Shown here: positions 35,761 through 37,772 of the stretch, piece after piece | Layout of the letters: each line of letters starts with the position of its first letter | Numbering within the stretch: position 1 is the first letter of the stretch | IMG/VR virus record: IMGVR_UViG_3300025110_000044 | Span: 1 to 37,772 of that record | Origin: a virus | DNA: 37,772 nt | Direction: 5' to 3' (one strand) | Translations under genes and position numbers: made by a program | The notes under the pieces: generated by a model | Databases searched by the model: none | Seen by the model: the letters and a program-made list of their open reading frames with translations, nothing else | Told to the model about the DNA's origin: nothing

Positions 35761-36113
35761 TGGAAGCAGAAAAACAATACAAGGGTGCTGTACAAGAGGT
35801 TATTGATAAATACCCAGAGACCTCTAAAGAGTTTTTGAATCAACAGGAAATCCAATGGGATTTGTTTTGCAGGAAACAGATAGATTATGGTCCTGGAAAC
35901 ATAGCAATGGGTACCAATCTTACCACAAAAGATGATAGGCATAAAGCACAGATAGGGATAACGGTAAGAATGAATGATAAAATGCAAAGATTAGTTAATC
36001 TGATGTTTAATAACAGAGAACCTAATAATGAGAGTATAGAAGATACATTGACTGACATATCTAACTATGCCATAATGATGTTAATACTAAGAGAAAATAA
36101 ATGGGGTAAATAA
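35760..36113 (+). CDS. DUF1599 / nucleotide-modification-associated domain 1 protein
   Basis: Clear match to the DUF1599 (Nmad1) family: FCRKQIDYGPGNI at residues 36-48, the later DKMQRLVNL, and SIEDTLTDISNYAI near the end. It is an all-helical family linked by genome context to phage DNA base or nucleotide modification. The chemical reaction is not established. It sits in the early DNA block. No thymidylate-synthase-like or kinase gene accompanies it here, so a modification pathway is only a hint. Confidence 0.75.
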   Translation: MEAEKQYKGAVQEVIDKYPETSKEFLNQQEIQWDLFCRKQIDYGPGNIAMGTNLTTKDDRHKAQIGITVRMNDKMQRLVNLMFNNREPNNESIEDTLTDISNYAIMMLILRENKWGK

Positions 36114-36401
36114 ATGGAAATCAAATACTGGAGAGAGAATCCAAACCAGGATTCTAACATTAAAGGTTTTTTTACAACTGTAACTCAAGAAGGTTTTGAG
36201 ATTAAAAATTGTAAATTAATTGCTGGACCTAAAGGGTTATTCGTTGCACCACCTTCACAAAAAGGTAAAGATGGTGATTTGGATGACAAAGGTAAACAGA
36301 AATACTATGACTTAGCCTGGATACCAAAAGAGGTTCAACAACCATTACTGGATATGTTGTCATCTGAGGTTGAGTTAGGTAGTGACGGAGTACCTTTTTG
36401 A
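36114..36401 (+). CDS. SpoVG-like DNA-binding protein
   Basis: A 95-aa protein aligning over most of its length with the SpoVG family: an opening beta part, then KNCKLIAGPKGLFVAPPS at about residues 31-48, which corresponds to the family's conserved 'GLFVAMPS' region, and a C-terminal helix. SpoVG proteins bind DNA or RNA and regulate genes. A phage copy could act as an early regulator or a DNA-coating protein. Start overlaps the end of the DUF1599 gene. Confidence 0.55.
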   Translation: MEIKYWRENPNQDSNIKGFFTTVTQEGFEIKNCKLIAGPKGLFVAPPSQKGKDGDLDDKGKQKYYDLAWIPKEVQQPLLDMLSSEVELGSDGVPF

Positions 36402-36610
36402 TAGATAGGTTAACGAAGCTGATTGAAGCTATGCTTGGGTTGTTGGAACATTACAACCCAAGTGTTGCAAATCAAATGAGAGAAGAGTTTAATGAAATTA
36501 AAGCTACTGGATTGGAAAGTAATATGGATGGCGAGATTTCTGGGAGTACCAGTGAAGAGACTGGCTCAGATATACAAAGTCCACAGGACAACGATATACA
36601 GGACCTGTAA
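36398..36610 (+). CDS. 70-aa acidic hypothetical protein
   Basis: Starts at TTG 36398, overlapping the previous stop, with GGAG 7 bases upstream. The first half is a helix (RLTKLIEAMLGLLEHYN) and the second is acidic, Ser/Asp-rich and probably disordered. No family was recognised. An acidic tail suggests a DNA mimic or a binding partner of a basic protein, but this is speculative. Confidence 0.5.
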   Translation: MIDRLTKLIEAMLGLLEHYNPSVANQMREEFNEIKATGLESNMDGEISGSTSEETGSDIQSPQDNDIQDL

Positions 36611-36616
36611 AAGGTC

Positions 36617-37003
36617 GTGGCAGTAAATAAGCGAAAGAGACTCTATAAACGACTTGATGAGGTTGTATCTAAATACATTAGGTTGAGAGACGGTCATTGT
36701 GTTCAATGTGGGAACCCAGAGAAGCTAACTAACGGTCACATCTTTTCCAGGAGGCATCTAGCTACCAGGTGGGATATAAGTAAGGATGGTAACTGTCATT
36801 GCCAGTGCTGGGGATGTAATTACAAGCACACTAAAGATAATTATGATTACTACAAATGGTATACAGATAGATTTGGAAAGCAAAAATTTGAAGAGTTAAG
36901 AGACAGATATACACAGATAACAAAATTAAATCTAACAGAGTTGGAGGAGCTATTGTTGGGTATTAAGGAAAAATACCAATTACTAGAAAACAACAAAATT
37001 TAA
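36617..37003 (+). CDS. NinG/Rap-like recombination endonuclease
   Basis: An HNH-type NinG family member: C28-x2-C31, GH at 40-41, SRRHLATRWD at 44-53, and C64-x2-C67-N. Lambda NinG (Rap) cuts recombination intermediates such as Holliday junctions and D-loops. Starts at GTG 36617 (an AAGG site lies close by, with shorter than usual spacing). It fits the recombination set of this operon and ends within the next gene. Confidence 0.8.
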   Translation: MAVNKRKRLYKRLDEVVSKYIRLRDGHCVQCGNPEKLTNGHIFSRRHLATRWDISKDGNCHCQCWGCNYKHTKDNYDYYKWYTDRFGKQKFEELRDRYTQITKLNLTELEELLLGIKEKYQLLENNKI

Positions 37004-37404
37004 ACAGGCTTATAGGTAAGGCAGGAGAACACCTGGCTTGTTTTGAAGCTAATGCGAAAGGATATTCATCACACTTGGTCCCTGGACAAAATAAATATGA
37101 TATGGTAATAGAGGCAGACGGAAAGCTGGTTAAGGTTCAGATTAAGACTTCAACATATGCACCTAAGATAGTATCTACACAATATCAATTACAGCGAAGG
37201 ATACCGAAATTAGGCAAATATATTGTTAAACCATATGAAGATACTGACTTTGATATATTTTGTTTTGTACAACCTAATTTTAAGCTGTGTGCCTGGTTCT
37301 ATAAACCAGACATTACCAATGGATGTAAGCTAAGTATCAAGCACCAAGAGTACGAGATATATACCCTTGAAAAATCACTGGAGAGATATAATGAACAAAC
37401 ATAA
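36973..37404 (+). CDS. PD-(D/E)XK endonuclease with unclear start
   Basis: The frame is open from 36967 to 37404. It carries all elements of the small PD-(D/E)XK endonuclease family related to group I intron and archaeal-type enzymes: GKAGEHLA at 37015-37038, then YDMVIEADGKLVKVQIKTS with D and Q-x-K. The first in-frame ATG/GTG/TTG is TTG 37075, which would lose the conserved N-terminal Glu motif. Upstream, an AAGGA site precedes ATA at 36973, with ATT at 36979 close by. A non-standard start or a lost start is likely. Start given here is inferred. Confidence 0.6.
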   Translation: MPITRKQQNLNRLIGKAGEHLACFEANAKGYSSHLVPGQNKYDMVIEADGKLVKVQIKTSTYAPKIVSTQYQLQRRIPKLGKYIVKPYEDTDFDIFCFVQPNFKLCAWFYKPDITNGCKLSIKHQEYEIYTLEKSLERYNEQT

Positions 37405-37594
37405 GTATAGTAATACAGATAGAATACTAAGAAGCATAGAAGCTACATTAAGGGATGGTGAGATAAGAGCTATGTTTAAGGGTATGGGTATGGTATCAGA
37501 ATTAGCATATGATAATAAGATTGACATTATAGCTGTACACTATAACATATCAAATGAATCAGTAAGGAAAGCATTGCATAACGATAAGAACTAA
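37391..37594 (+). CDS. 67-aa protein with HTH-like C-terminus
   Basis: Starts at ATG 37391 after GGAGAG and overlaps the endonuclease gene. The last ~20 residues (IIAVHYNISNESVRKAL) have a helix-turn-helix-like pattern. It is the final gene of the early operon and its stop opens the 96-bp repeat. Could be a small DNA-binding regulator; the fold call is by eye only. Confidence 0.55.
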   Translation: MNKHKYSNTDRILRSIEATLRDGEIRAMFKGMGMVSELAYDNKIDIIAVHYNISNESVRKALHNDKN

Positions 37595-37687
37595 TGACTG
37601 AGGGAAATGGGTGGCAGGACAAAGATACCTTGTAGGGTATGAGTAGGTCATAAACAAAAAGAGCCAGGGATTAACCTGGCTCTTTTT
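37592..37687. repeat. 96-bp direct repeat, right copy
   Basis: Identical to bases 1-96. Unlike a simple contig overlap, it is followed by 85 bases unrelated to the sequence after the left copy. See the finding on divergent flanks. Confidence 0.95.
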
Positions 37688-37689
37688 TT
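37656..37689. terminator. terminator ending the early operon
   Basis: The same 13-bp stem and 6-base loop as at 65-96, here with two extra T bases. It ends the rightward operon and would also stop leftward transcription from the partial gene behind it. Confidence 0.9.
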
Positions 37690-37708
37690 AGATTGAAACT
37701 GTATAATT

Positions 37709-37725
37709 TATAGATTGAATCTATA
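37709..37725. repeat. 17-bp perfect palindrome
   Basis: TATAGATTGAATCTATA is an exact inverted repeat around G37717, with 8-bp arms. Its core AGATTGAA also occurs at 37690-37697. It lies between the repeat and the partial leftward gene, and is absent behind the left copy. Possible operator or recombination site. Confidence 0.5.
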
Positions 37726-37772
37726 TTAAGCTATGCCTCCTTTCCCAAGATTTTTTACACCTATAGCAACTG
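37726..37772 (-). CDS. 3' end of a possible second leftward gene (partial)
   Basis: The window ends inside an open frame on the minus strand whose last residues would be VAIGVKNLGKGGIA before TAA. It occupies the same position behind the terminator as the 680-aa gene does behind the left copy, but is unrelated to its C-terminus. Fourteen open codons are weak evidence on their own; the convergent arrangement is what makes it plausible. Confidence 0.3.
   Translation of the reverse strand, partial: VAIGVKNLGKGGIA

Noticed and set aside
1-37772. Prophage signs: integrase, att sites, repressor
   Set aside because: No integrase or CI-type repressor was recognised. The 96-bp repeat is explained by genome ends or allele variation and contains no tRNA-like att core.
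1-37772. CRISPR array or tRNA genes
   Set aside because: No regularly spaced repeats and no cloverleaf with a TTCGA-type T-loop were seen in any intergenic gap.
1-37772. Absence of GGCC as a second avoided site
   Set aside because: I also noticed no GGCC, but only about 30 would be expected and GC-rich tetramers in general are scarce here. Not strong enough by eye to claim.

Overview
The window reads as an almost complete genome of a small, AT-rich, tailed bacteriophage with podovirus-like morphology genes. By eye it is roughly one third G+C, gene-dense, with almost every gene on the plus strand and stop/start overlaps of the TAATG type. It has terminase, portal, scaffold, capsid, connector/tail and internal-virion genes. 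It has a recombination set, but no DNA polymerase, primase, helicase, RNA polymerase or integrase that I can recognise. This resembles small AT-rich marine podoviruses, for example the polymerase-less HTVC010P-type pelagiphages. That comparison is from memory, and the host is not shown by the sequence.

Layout. (1) 1-96 and 37592-37687 are identical 96-bp repeats carrying a strong bidirectional terminator. Their downstream flanks differ, so either the contig closes on itself (about 37.6 kb) with a second allele captured at the right end, or the repeat is real. (2) 115-2157 is one large minus-strand gene of unknown function, the only convincing leftward gene, with its own promoter region at 2158-2487. 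(3) 2488-4376 holds small genes and a DUF5681-type candidate small terminase. (4) 4373-10273 holds large terminase, portal, three small proteins, scaffold and major capsid protein. (5) 10331-20496 holds two adaptor-like proteins, an Ig-like protein, a 1438-aa tail/nozzle-like protein and internal virion proteins. (6) 20496-31349 is one 3617-aa open frame, nearly 29% of the window, a giant polyvalent/ejection-type protein with a LysM domain. (7) 31346-32401 is a lysis-like cluster: a lysozyme-like enzyme, then a one-membrane-span MscS-like protein. (8) 32497-37594 is the DNA metabolism block: Rad52/ERF-like annealing protein with an Exo-X-C-like tail, RecB/Cas4-like exonuclease, HTH protein, candidate PD-(D/E)XK nucleases, DUF1599 (Nmad1), SpoVG-like and NinG-like proteins.

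How it fits together. The right block would act early, annealing and processing genome ends and resolving recombination intermediates while the host supplies the polymerases. The left and central blocks build the particle, and the MscS/lysozyme pair probably deals with the envelope at exit. Global sequence signals add to this. I found no GATC site anywhere, where over 100 would be expected by chance, while CCWGG is clearly in excess. This points to strong restriction or methylation selection.
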